NCBI GenBank assembly: GCA_035649635.1
Contig: DASRJE010000059.1
Span: 1 to 64,000, forward strand
Source: Gp6-AA40 sp035649635
Lineage (GTDB): Bacteria > Acidobacteriota > Vicinamibacteria > Vicinamibacterales > UBA2999
Length of the DNA: 64,000 nt
Reading direction: 5' to 3'
Part shown: in pieces, positions 50,617 through 57,762 of the stretch
Layout of the letters: each line of letters begins with the position of its first letter
Numbering within the stretch: position 1 is the stretch's first letter
Translations under genes and position numbers: made by a program
The notes under the pieces: model-generated
What the model was told of the DNA's origin: nothing
Database searches by the model: none
What the model saw: the letters and a program-made list of their open reading frames with translations, nothing else

Positions 50617-51960
50617 ATGCGTCGTCGCATCCTGCTGGTGGTGTTCGCGCTGTTGACCGTTCCGCTCAGCGCGCAGTCACCGGCTCCCCTTCAGGTCCCG
50701 TACCGGCAATTCACGCTCGCGAATGGATTGAACGTCATCCTCCATCGCGACACCAGCATCCCGGTCGTTGCCGTCAACATGTGGTACTACGTCGGCTCGG
50801 CCAACGAGAAACCAGGACGAACGGGATTCGCGCATCTCTTCGAACACTTGATGTTCGAAGGATCGAAGCACGTTCCCGAAGGGCAGTTCGACATCCTGCT
50901 CGAAGGGTCTGGCGGCGACAACAACGGATCGACGTCGAACGATCGAACCAACTACATCATCGACGTCCCCTCGAATGCCCTCGAGCTCGCGCTCTTCCTC
51001 GAGTCCGATCGCATGGGCTACCTGCTCGACACGATGTCGCCTCAACGCGTCGACGGTCAGCGCGATGTCGTGAAGAACGAGCGTCGGCAGAGTTACGAGA
51101 ACCGCCCGTACGGCATGGCGTCGATCGAGATGGACAAACTGCTGTGGCCTCCCACGCACCCGTATAGCTGGCCGACGATCGGCTACATGGAAGACCTGAC
51201 GGCGGCCAGTTACGAGGACGTCGTCGAGTTCTTCAAAAAGTACTACGCGCCCAACAACGCGAGCCTCGTAATCGCAGGCGACATCGATTTCGATCGCACA
51301 CGCGCGCTGGTCGAGAAATGGTTCGGAGAGATTCCGCGCGGCTCGGTGGTTGAGCCGGTCGCGCCGCCGGCCGCGATCCTGACCAGCGTGAAGAAGAAGA
51401 CGCTGACCGACAAGGTCGCTCTTCCGCGCGTGTATCTTGCGTGGCTGACGCCGCGATTCTACGCGCCTGGCGACTCGGCGCTCGACGTCGCGTCCTCCGT
51501 GCTGGCCGGCGGCAAGAATTCCCGCCTCTACAAACGTCTCGTCTACGACATGCAAATCGCGCAGGACGTCTCGGCGTTCCAGCAGTCGGGGGCGCTCGGA
51601 AGCCAGTTTCAGATCGTTGCCACGGCGCGCAGCGGACATACCGCCGCGGAGCTCCAGAAGGTGATCGACGAGGAGCTCGATCGGCTGCGTCGCGACGGTC
51701 CCGAGCCGCGCGAGGTGCAGCGCGCCATCAACCAGATGGAGGCGTCGTTTTACCAGCGGATGGAACGCGTTGGCAGTTTCGGCGGCAAAGCCGATCAACT
51801 GAACGCGTACAAGTTTGCCGGCGGCGGCCCGGATTACTTCGCAGAAGATCTCGCGCGATATACCTCGCTCAGCCCCGCCGATATTCAATCCGCCGCGGTG
51901 CAATGGCTGCCCGCAGATCGTCGCGTCGAGCTCGTCGTCGAGCCGGAGGAGAAGCGATGA
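50617..51960 (+). CDS. M16 family zinc metalloprotease, catalytic subunit
   Basis: The ATG at 50617 follows AGGAGG and begins a signal peptide (RILLVVFALLTVPLSAQ), giving 447 aa; the in-frame GTG at 50602 is upstream of the SD. The inverted zinc motif is H73-L-F-E76-H77 (GFAHLFEHLMFEG), and further on DVVKNERRQSYENRPYG carries the third ligand Glu. The C-terminal half (LADKVALPRVYLAWLTPRF-type region, VLAGGKNSRLYKRLVYD) is the second homologous domain. It is a periplasmic insulinase/pitrilysin-type peptidase. The next gene is its non-catalytic partner, joined by a 4-bp overlap. Such pairs form heterodimers like Sphingomonas Sph2681/2682. Confidence 0.93.
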   Translation: MRRRILLVVFALLTVPLSAQSPAPLQVPYRQFTLANGLNVILHRDTSIPVVAVNMWYYVGSANEKPGRTGFAHLFEHLMFEGSKHVPEGQFDILLEGSGGDNNGSTSNDRTNYIIDVPSNALELALFLESDRMGYLLDTMSPQRVDGQRDVVKNERRQSYENRPYGMASIEMDKLLWPPTHPYSWPTIGYMEDLTAASYEDVVEFFKKYYAPNNASLVIAGDIDFDRTRALVEKWFGEIPRGSVVEPVAPPAAILTSVKKKTLTDKVALPRVYLAWLTPRFYAPGDSALDVASSVLAGGKNSRLYKRLVYDMQIAQDVSAFQQSGALGSQFQIVATARSGHTAAELQKVIDEELDRLRRDGPEPREVQRAINQMEASFYQRMERVGSFGGKADQLNAYKFAGGGPDYFAEDLARYTSLSPADIQSAAVQWLPADRRVELVVEPEEKR

Positions 51961-53420
51961 CGGCGTTGGGAGTTGTGAAGTTGGGAGTTGGGAGTTTGGT
52001 GCTGGCGGTCATGGTCGCGCCGGCTCTTACAGTGCGAGCGCAGAGCCAGCCGGATCGATCCAAGCCCCCTTCGCTGGGCCCCACGCCGCAGCTGAAGCTG
52101 CCTGCGATCCAGAAGCGCACGCTGTCAAACGGCGTCCCCGTGTGGCTGGTCGAGCAACGCGAGGTCCCGCTCGTGCGGGTCACGCTGCTCTTGAAGTCGG
52201 GCGGCAGCGACGATCCGAGCGGGAAGTTCGGGTTGGCCAGCCTGACCGCTGCGATGTTGGACGAGGGCGCCGGGGCGCGATCGGCGCTTGAAATCGCCGA
52301 CGAGATCGAGTTCCTCGGCGCCGATCTCACGACCAGCAGTTTGTTCGATGCCTCCGCCGTCAGGCTGGGTGTCCCGGTGGCGCGTCTCGGCCCTGCGCTG
52401 GCCGTCATGGCCGACGTCGCGCTGCGACCGACCTTTCCGGACGCCGAGCTCGAGCGCGTGCGTCAGGAGCGATTGACCGACCTGATCCAAGCCCGCGACG
52501 ATGCGGCTTCAGTGGCTCCAATGGCTTTCGCACGATTGCTGTTCGGGCCAACGCATCGGTACGGCACTGGCGCGATCGGAACGGCGGCGACGCTCAAGGC
52601 TTTCACGACGGCGGATCTCAAGGCGTTTCACGCCGCCGCATTCCAGCCGGGGAACGCCACGTTGATTGCGGTGGGCGATATCACCGCCGATAGTGTTGTG
52701 CCGCAGCTCGAAAAACACTTCGGCTCGTGGCGCGCCGGAAGCACGGCGGCTCGCCACGCGGCTGTACCGAATGCGTCCCAACCTGCGCAACGTCAGATCA
52801 CGATCGTCGATATGCCGGGTGCGGAACAGTCACAAGTCCGCATCGGCTGGGTAGGTGTCGCCAGATCCACACAGGACTACTTCACGCTGCAGGTGCTCAA
52901 CACGATCCTGGGTGGATCGTTTACATCCCGGCTCAACCAGAATCTTCGCGAAGAACACGGCTACTCATATGGCGCCAGCTCTCGCTTCGACATGCGTTTG
53001 TCTGCCGGTCCCTTCTTTGCCGGTGCGGGTGTTCAAACCGACAAGACCGCAGAGTCGATTCGCGAGTTCTTCAACGAGCTGACCGCGATTGGCAAGCCGG
53101 TTGCCGCCGACGAACTGACAAAGGCCAAGAACTACGTGGCGTTTGGCTTCCCCAGCAACTTCGAAACGATCGGTGACCTCTCAGCCCAACTCGAGCAACT
53201 GATCGTCTATGGCTTGCCGGATACTTACTACGCCGACTACGTCAGGAATCTGCAGGCTGTCACGGCCGACGCTGTGCTGAAGGCGTCAGCCACCTACATC
53301 CAGCCGCAGAAGTTTCTCGTCGTGGTGGTCGGCGACGGCAAAGTGATCGAACCGGGCATCCGTGCGCTGAATCTCGGCATGGTGCGTACGATCTCGATCC
53401 AGGAGGCGTTGGGCGAATGA
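51957..53420 (+). CDS. M16 family protein, non-catalytic subunit
   Basis: The start ATG at 51957 overlaps the previous stop (ATGA); the longer frame upstream is a shadow of the catalytic gene. This 487-aa protein has a signal peptide (GVGSLVLAVMVAPALTVRAQ), partly encoded by TTGGGAG repeats. The M16 core begins KRTLSNGVPVWLVEQREVPL. At the zinc-motif position it reads GLASLTAAMLDEGAG, with no HxxEH, so it cannot bind zinc. The C-terminal domain keeps LNTILGGSFTSRLNQNLREE and GYSYGASSRFD, including the R/Y substrate-binding pair typical of the non-catalytic half. It pairs with the upstream catalytic subunit. Confidence 0.93.
   Translation: MTALGVVKLGVGSLVLAVMVAPALTVRAQSQPDRSKPPSLGPTPQLKLPAIQKRTLSNGVPVWLVEQREVPLVRVTLLLKSGGSDDPSGKFGLASLTAAMLDEGAGARSALEIADEIEFLGADLTTSSLFDASAVRLGVPVARLGPALAVMADVALRPTFPDAELERVRQERLTDLIQARDDAASVAPMAFARLLFGPTHRYGTGAIGTAATLKAFTTADLKAFHAAAFQPGNATLIAVGDITADSVVPQLEKHFGSWRAGSTAARHAAVPNASQPAQRQITIVDMPGAEQSQVRIGWVGVARSTQDYFTLQVLNTILGGSFTSRLNQNLREEHGYSYGASSRFDMRLSAGPFFAGAGVQTDKTAESIREFFNELTAIGKPVAADELTKAKNYVAFGFPSNFETIGDLSAQLEQLIVYGLPDTYYADYVRNLQAVTADAVLKASATYIQPQKFLVVVVGDGKVIEPGIRALNLGMVRTISIQEALGE
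51965..51998 (+). repeat. TTGGGAG heptamer run inside a signal-peptide coding region
   Basis: GTTGGGA-GTTGTGAA-GTTGGGA-GTTGGGA-GTTTGG lies within the first 15 codons of the M16 non-catalytic gene and encodes the hydrophobic LGVVKLGVGSLV part of its signal peptide. It is the same family as at 20651 and 47037. Confidence 0.8.
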
Positions 53421-53920
53421 GCGTGGCGTTGGAGCTGGCGGCGTTGATGACCTACTCGGATCAGGAACGCAGCAAGTGGCGATCGTGGATTGAAGCGGAT
53501 CCGACACGCCTTTCGATCCCTTTTCAACGCGGCGGCCGCTTCCCGACGGTCGGCAGCGTGCTCGATCACGTATTCCTGGTCGAGCGCCGTCATCTCACGA
53601 GGATGCAGGGCGGTGAACTGCCGGAGAAGACCGGCGTCGCGGCCGGAGACTGGCACGCCCTCCTGGCCTATGCCGACGCCGCCAGGGCCGATCTGCGGGG
53701 ATATCTCGGCGGACTTACCGATCAGACCGCGGGGCAGTGGATGACGTTCACGGTCCCGAGCGGCACGTTTACGATGACGCGCCGCAAGCTCGCATCCCAC
53801 ATCCTGCTCCACGAGATCCGTCATCTCGCCCAGATCGCTTACGCCGCGCGCTTGGCCGGCCACGAGCCGCCGGGCGAGCATGATTTCTTCTACGCTCCTG
53901 AAACCGAGACCATGGACTGA
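53417..53920 (+). CDS. DinB-like four-helix-bundle protein
   Basis: This 167-aa DinB-superfamily protein begins with ATG 53417, overlapping the M16 stop by 4 bp, so it is the third gene of that operon. The helices are MSVALELAALMTYSDQERSKW, VGSVLDHVFLVERRHLTRMQ, DWHALLAYADAARADLRGYL and ASHILLHEIRHLAQIAYAAR. The metal-ligand histidines fall in LDHVFLVERRH and HEIRHLAQI, giving the H...H-x-x-x-H pattern. No signal peptide is present, so it is cytoplasmic while its operon partners are exported. It may be a thiol-dependent transferase; in this genome the thiol is predicted to be bacillithiol. It is the third DinB protein in the window. Confidence 0.9.
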   Translation: MSVALELAALMTYSDQERSKWRSWIEADPTRLSIPFQRGGRFPTVGSVLDHVFLVERRHLTRMQGGELPEKTGVAAGDWHALLAYADAARADLRGYLGGLTDQTAGQWMTFTVPSGTFTMTRRKLASHILLHEIRHLAQIAYAARLAGHEPPGEHDFFYAPETETMD

Positions 53921-53933
53921 GAGCACGGGTACG

Positions 53934-53987
53934 GTCCGCCTAAAGGCGCCCTGCACCAACACCGTCCGCCTAAAGGCGGACACTACG
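53934..53987. repeat. Two CTACG-family hairpins in a convergent spacer
   Basis: GTCCGCC-TAAA-GGCG (53934-53948, truncated right arm) and GTCCGCC-TAAA-GGCGGAC (53964-53981), followed by ACTACG. The tail provides the stop codon of the asparaginase gene (TAG read on the minus strand at 53983-53985). Confidence 0.85.
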
Positions 53988-54465
53988 TCGATTCGAACAC
54001 TCCGGTTTGGGTGTTCTTCTGCACACGATCCCAAACAAAGCACTGACCGTTCATCGCGATGTAGACACCGGGAGGCAATACCTGGGCGAATGAGAGAGCG
54101 CTGCCAAGGTTGAACAGTCCGTCCGAGCTGCCAAAGGCGTAGGGGATCATCGCGCCGGTCAGCACAATCGTCTTGTCGCTGATGCTCTCAGCCACCACAC
54201 GCGCCGTCTCCACCATTGTGTCGGTGCCGTGCGTGACGACGATGTGCCGCTCCAGGCATTCGACACACCTGGCGACGATGCGCTCGCGATCGATGTCGGT
54301 CATGTCGAGGCTGTCGATCATCATCAGTGTCTCGATCGTCAGTTCGACCCGCGAGCGTCCCAGCCGCAGCATCTCCGGCACGTGCGTGTCGCCGAAAGAT
54401 AACTGCCCGTGAATCTCGTCGTAGGTTTTGTCGAAGGTCCCGCCGGTGACGAACACGCGCAGCAT
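53983..54465 (-). CDS. Short (single-domain) asparaginase-like protein
   Basis: From ATG 54465 the protein has 160 aa, matching only the N-terminal half of L-asparaginase, which is about 320 aa. The two catalytic Thr motifs are there: VTGGTFDKTYDE (T10) and THGTDTMVETA (T81-D82), followed by IVLTGAMIPYAFGSSDGLFNL. The C-terminal dimerisation domain is absent. Short stand-alone asparaginase domains are known in other phyla, so this need not be a fragment. The frame ends in VQKNTQTGVFEST with a stop supplied by a repeat. It lies 5 bp after the symporter stop and belongs to the argH operon. It would hydrolyse asparagine or a related amide, if active. Confidence 0.85.
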   Translation of the reverse strand: MLRVFVTGGTFDKTYDEIHGQLSFGDTHVPEMLRLGRSRVELTIETLMMIDSLDMTDIDRERIVARCVECLERHIVVTHGTDTMVETARVVAESISDKTIVLTGAMIPYAFGSSDGLFNLGSALSFAQVLPPGVYIAMNGQCFVWDRVQKNTQTGVFEST

Positions 54466-54470
54466 GCCGA

Positions 54471-56153
54471 CTACCGCTTCGCAAGGACGCTGACCGCGAG
54501 GCCGACGATGACCACGGTCACTGCCCCAATCACGTTGTGCCACAGAAACGCAACGTTGGTCGCGCTGGCCGCCCAGGCGACGGCGCCCATGCCGGCGACG
54601 AGGCCGACGAACGCTCCATTCGCCGTGGCCCGTGGGAATCCCGCCGCAAGGATGAACACACCGAGGATCGACCCGTAAAAAAATGACCCGAACCGGTTGA
54701 CCACCTCGATGAGCGAACCCAGTTCGGCCGCCCACACCGCGACGATGCTCGCGAACAGCCCCCAGAACCCTGTTGCCAGGCGCGACACGCGGAGATAGTG
54801 CGCGTCGCTCGCCTCGGCGCGGACGAATCGCCGATAGAAGTCGATGACCGTCGCCGTCGACAGCGCGGAAAGCTCACCCGAGATCGTCGACATCGCCGCT
54901 GCCAGGATCGCCGCCACCAGCAAGCCGGGCAACCCGATCGGCATGTGACGGGTAATGAAGGTCGGGAAGACGTAGTTCACATCGCTGTAGGAAGGATCCC
55001 CGGTCGTCTGCCGGACGAGCGCGATCGCCTCGTTCCGAACCGCGCGCGCTACCTCGTCCTGCCGTCGAAATTCCGCTCGTGCGATTCCGAGATTGCGGGA
55101 ATCCCCGGCCGCTTCCGCTCGCGTCATTACCCGGGCGGCGGCCGATCGCGACGCGGTGGCCGCCTCAAAACGTGACTCGAGCGCGCGATACTCGGTCGCC
55201 GCCGGTCCCTCCTGCATCGCGCGCTCGTGCACCTGGTTGAACAGCATCGGCGACGGCGTGTAGAGAAAGAACAGGAACATCAGTACGCCAACGAGGAGCA
55301 CGAGGGCCTGCAGCGGAATCTTCCAGTACGCGCTCATGAGCAACGACTCGCGTGCCGCATCGACCGAGGGGGTGGTCAGAAACCGCTGAACCTGACTCTG
55401 ATCGGTCCCGAAGTAGGAGCAGAACAGAAACAGCGCCGCAATCGTGCCCGACCAGAACGTGTATGGGTTGGTCAGATCGAACGAGAAGTCGAACGTCTGA
55501 AGCCGGCCGGCGGCGCCGGCGATGCGCAGTGCCTGCGCCAGACCAACATCGTTCGGCAGTCCCATGATCAGGACGACAACGGCCGCGATCAGCCCGACGA
55601 CGATGAGCACCATCTGCTTGACGTCGGTCCAGGTCACTGCCTGCACGCCGCCGAACATGGTGTAGATCACCGTCGGCACTCCAATCAGCAGCGCCGTCGT
55701 CGTCAGGTCGAGCCCCAGAACGACAGAGAACACGACGGCGGGGGCCGAGATCACGACGCCCAGCGACATGCTGCGCGACAGCAAGAACAGAAAACTGGTG
55801 AACGCGCGCGTCTTGGCGTCGAAACGCCGTTCGAGATACTCGTACGCGGTGTAGACCCTCGCGTTGTGGAAGAACGGCACCAGCGTGACCGAGAGCACGA
55901 TCATCGCGATCGGCAGGGCGAAGTAGAACTGCAGGAAGCGCATGCCATCGCCGTATCCCTGCCCCGTCGTCCCGACCATCGTGATCGCGCTGAGTTGCGT
56001 CGCCATGACGGACAGGCCAACCGCCCACCACGGCAGGCTGCGGCCGCCGAGGAAGTAACCCTCGATCTCGTTGCTCCTCTTGGTGAGACGGAGCCCGTCC
56101 CAGACGATCCAGATCAGGTAGATCGCGACGATTGCCCAATCGACCCACGTCAC
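54471..56153 (-). CDS. Sodium:solute symporter (SSS family)
   Basis: This 560-aa protein uses a GTG start at 56153 that overlaps the stop of the preceding small gene (GTGA); upstream in-frame sequence is a shadow. About 13 transmembrane segments can be seen, starting VDWAIVAIYLIWIVWDGLRL. SSS markers are EGYFLGGRSLPWWAVGLSVMATQLSAITMVG with the TM1/TM2 sodium site, FGGVQAVTWTDVKQMVLIV, and PIGLPGLLVAAILAAAMSTISGELSALSTATVIDFYRRF with the TM8 sodium-binding Ser/Thr. A hydrophilic loop at residues 330-420 is longer than usual. The substrate is unknown; the operon context (argH, asparaginase) suggests an amino-acid or carboxylate. Confidence 0.9.
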   Translation of the reverse strand: MTWVDWAIVAIYLIWIVWDGLRLTKRSNEIEGYFLGGRSLPWWAVGLSVMATQLSAITMVGTTGQGYGDGMRFLQFYFALPIAMIVLSVTLVPFFHNARVYTAYEYLERRFDAKTRAFTSFLFLLSRSMSLGVVISAPAVVFSVVLGLDLTTTALLIGVPTVIYTMFGGVQAVTWTDVKQMVLIVVGLIAAVVVLIMGLPNDVGLAQALRIAGAAGRLQTFDFSFDLTNPYTFWSGTIAALFLFCSYFGTDQSQVQRFLTTPSVDAARESLLMSAYWKIPLQALVLLVGVLMFLFFLYTPSPMLFNQVHERAMQEGPAATEYRALESRFEAATASRSAAARVMTRAEAAGDSRNLGIARAEFRRQDEVARAVRNEAIALVRQTTGDPSYSDVNYVFPTFITRHMPIGLPGLLVAAILAAAMSTISGELSALSTATVIDFYRRFVRAEASDAHYLRVSRLATGFWGLFASIVAVWAAELGSLIEVVNRFGSFFYGSILGVFILAAGFPRATANGAFVGLVAGMGAVAWAASATNVAFLWHNVIGAVTVVIVGLAVSVLAKR

Positions 56154-56242
56154 GAGAACAGTTCCTGGAAGATGTAGAGCGCCACGAGCACGCCAACCCA
56201 GACAATGACGACGCGGACGTATTGGCGTTGGATCTGTGTCAC
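56150..56242 (-). CDS. 30-aa single-TM peptide encoded between argH and the symporter
   Basis: This 31-codon frame is too short for ordinary gene calling. The GTG start at 56242 overlaps the argH TGA, and its own TGA (56150-56152) overlaps the symporter GTG. Each overlap is the 4-bp GTGA type. A good SD, GAGGAG, lies in the end of argH about 10 nt upstream. The peptide has a polar start (TQIQRQY), one hydrophobic segment of about 18 residues (VRVVIVWVGVLVALYIF) and an acidic end (QELFS). Size and layout resemble small accessory subunits of transporters such as MetS or the DUF997/DUF485 partners of SSS proteins, although those are longer. I know no named family for it. A chance frame with both overlaps and an SD is unlikely. 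Confidence 0.7.
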   Translation of the reverse strand: MTQIQRQYVRVVIVWVGVLVALYIFQELFS

Positions 56243-57693
56243 AGATTCGTGCTCCTCGCGCGCAGGCGTTCATCGGCAGCAGCAGTCGCGGCGCGGGTTC
56301 GTGCCAGCCAGGCGCGATCGGCGTCGAGAACAGCGTTGGCCGCCTCTGTAGCGCGCGAGGTTTCGATGGGTGAAGGGCCTCCCAGCGTTCGACGAACGTC
56401 TATGAAATGCCGCGGGCTCAGGATCTCCGCCAGTTCCGCCCCGGTGATTTCCACGGGCGCGCCGAGGGCATCTCGCGCGGCGTCCCGCAGCATCGCCGCG
56501 AGCGCCGCCGGATCGTTCACCTGGCACGATGCGCTCAGTCGGCCTGCGATCGCGTGCGCCGTTCTGAACGCCACATCGTGCTCGCGAACGAGATGATCGG
56601 CAAGCTCGGTCAACGTCGTGCCTCCCGCGCCGGCACGAGCCGCCATGCGCGCCACGTCGAACTCCGCCTCGCGCATCGACGCAGCCACCAGTGTCACCGC
56701 CCGGGTTGCGTCGCGAAACATGGCGGCGACAAGCGGCTGCAGATCGTCTTCGGTGTCGACGATGTCGCCGAATGGTGTGTTGTGAACGCTCAGCATAATG
56801 GCCGAGACTTGGCCGAGCGCCTTGCTGCCAATCGCACGCGCGTGTTCGAGCGCCACCGGGTTGCGCTTCTGCGGCATGATGGTGCTGGATTGCACGAAGC
56901 CTTCCGCCAGCCGCAGATATCCAAACTCCACCGTGCACCAGAGCAGCAGATCCTGGACGAACCGGCCGAGACCAGCGGTCAGCACTGCGGCGGCCGAGGC
57001 GCTTTCCAGCAGGTAATCGACGGTCGCGATGCTTCCGTATGTGTTGCCAGTCGGTTCGTCGAAGCCGAGCAGATCGCTCGTTAACTGACGATCGATCGGA
57101 AATCCGGTTCCCGTGATGGCGCACGATCCAAGAGGGCAGCGGTTGGTTGATGCGTACGCCGCACGAAGCCGCGCGACATCTCGCTCGAGCTGCTCGATCA
57201 CGCCAAGCAGATAGTGGGCGAGCGTCGTCGGTTGCGCCGGCTGCGTGTGAGTATGCGCGGCGAACAACGTCTCTCGATGTCTGTTGGCGAGATCGATGAG
57301 CACCGCCCTCAGATCTACGCTGGCCTCGATGAGGCCGGCAATAAACTCCCGCTGCCGCAGCCGGTACATCGTCATGTCGATGTCATTGCGACTACGCGCC
57401 GTGTGCAATCGCCCGGCAACATCGTCCCCACACGCGTCGACGAGGACGCGCTCGACGTACGAGAAGAGGTCCTCGCAGGTTCCGTCGTACGGCGTCTTGC
57501 GTATGGCGCTGACAGAAATCGAATCGAGCGCGTTGCGCAGCGCTTGTGCGTGAAGCGGCTCGACGATGCCCCGGTCCGCGAGCATGACCAGGTGGGCATA
57601 ATGAATCGCCATCAGCGGCGACAGGAAGAGTGCCTTCGCGTCCTCGAAGTTCTCGTTGAGGACCTGAGACACGTACTCCGGGTCGAACCTCAT
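56239..57693 (-). CDS. argH: Argininosuccinate lyase (divergent ArgH)
   Basis: This 484-aa member of the fumarase/aspartase superfamily would split argininosuccinate into arginine and fumarate. TARSRNDIDMTMYRLRQREF is the ArgH substrate block, TQPAQPTTLAHYLLGVIEQL follows, and SSTIMPQKRNPVALEHAR is the superfamily signature with the catalytic Ser loop. The N-terminus (MRFDPEYVSQVLNENFEDAK) lacks the canonical LWGGRF opening, so it belongs to a divergent ArgH branch. No other arginine gene is adjacent. Instead it leads an operon with a 30-aa membrane peptide, an SSS symporter and a short asparaginase. That suggests a catabolic or salvage role on a related N-substituted amino acid as an alternative to biosynthesis. 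Confidence 0.88.
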   Translation of the reverse strand: MRFDPEYVSQVLNENFEDAKALFLSPLMAIHYAHLVMLADRGIVEPLHAQALRNALDSISVSAIRKTPYDGTCEDLFSYVERVLVDACGDDVAGRLHTARSRNDIDMTMYRLRQREFIAGLIEASVDLRAVLIDLANRHRETLFAAHTHTQPAQPTTLAHYLLGVIEQLERDVARLRAAYASTNRCPLGSCAITGTGFPIDRQLTSDLLGFDEPTGNTYGSIATVDYLLESASAAAVLTAGLGRFVQDLLLWCTVEFGYLRLAEGFVQSSTIMPQKRNPVALEHARAIGSKALGQVSAIMLSVHNTPFGDIVDTEDDLQPLVAAMFRDATRAVTLVAASMREAEFDVARMAARAGAGGTTLTELADHLVREHDVAFRTAHAIAGRLSASCQVNDPAALAAMLRDAARDALGAPVEITGAELAEILSPRHFIDVRRTLGGPSPIETSRATEAANAVLDADRAWLARTRAATAAADERLRARSTNL

Positions 57694-57705
57694 TCGAGCG
57701 CAGTA

Positions 57706-57762
57706 TAGCCCGCGGCCCGCACCCGAATCCCGAGGCCCGTTCCGAGCACCGAGTCCCGCAGT
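57706..57762. repeat. CCCGAGT-type degenerate repeat
   Basis: CCCGCACCCGAATCCCGAGG, CCCGTTCCGAGCACCGAGTCCCG: five or six degenerate 7-8-nt CCCGAGT units fill the spacer between the DUF5916 stop and the argH start. The same family is at 63530-63595. Confidence 0.65.

Noticed and set aside
50677..51903. 408-codon open frame on the minus strand
   Set aside because: Opposite the M16 catalytic gene, with no recognisable domain or SD.
55227..56177. 316-codon plus-strand frame, Arg/Asp/His-rich
   Set aside because: Antisense to the symporter; the charged composition comes from complementing hydrophobic codons.
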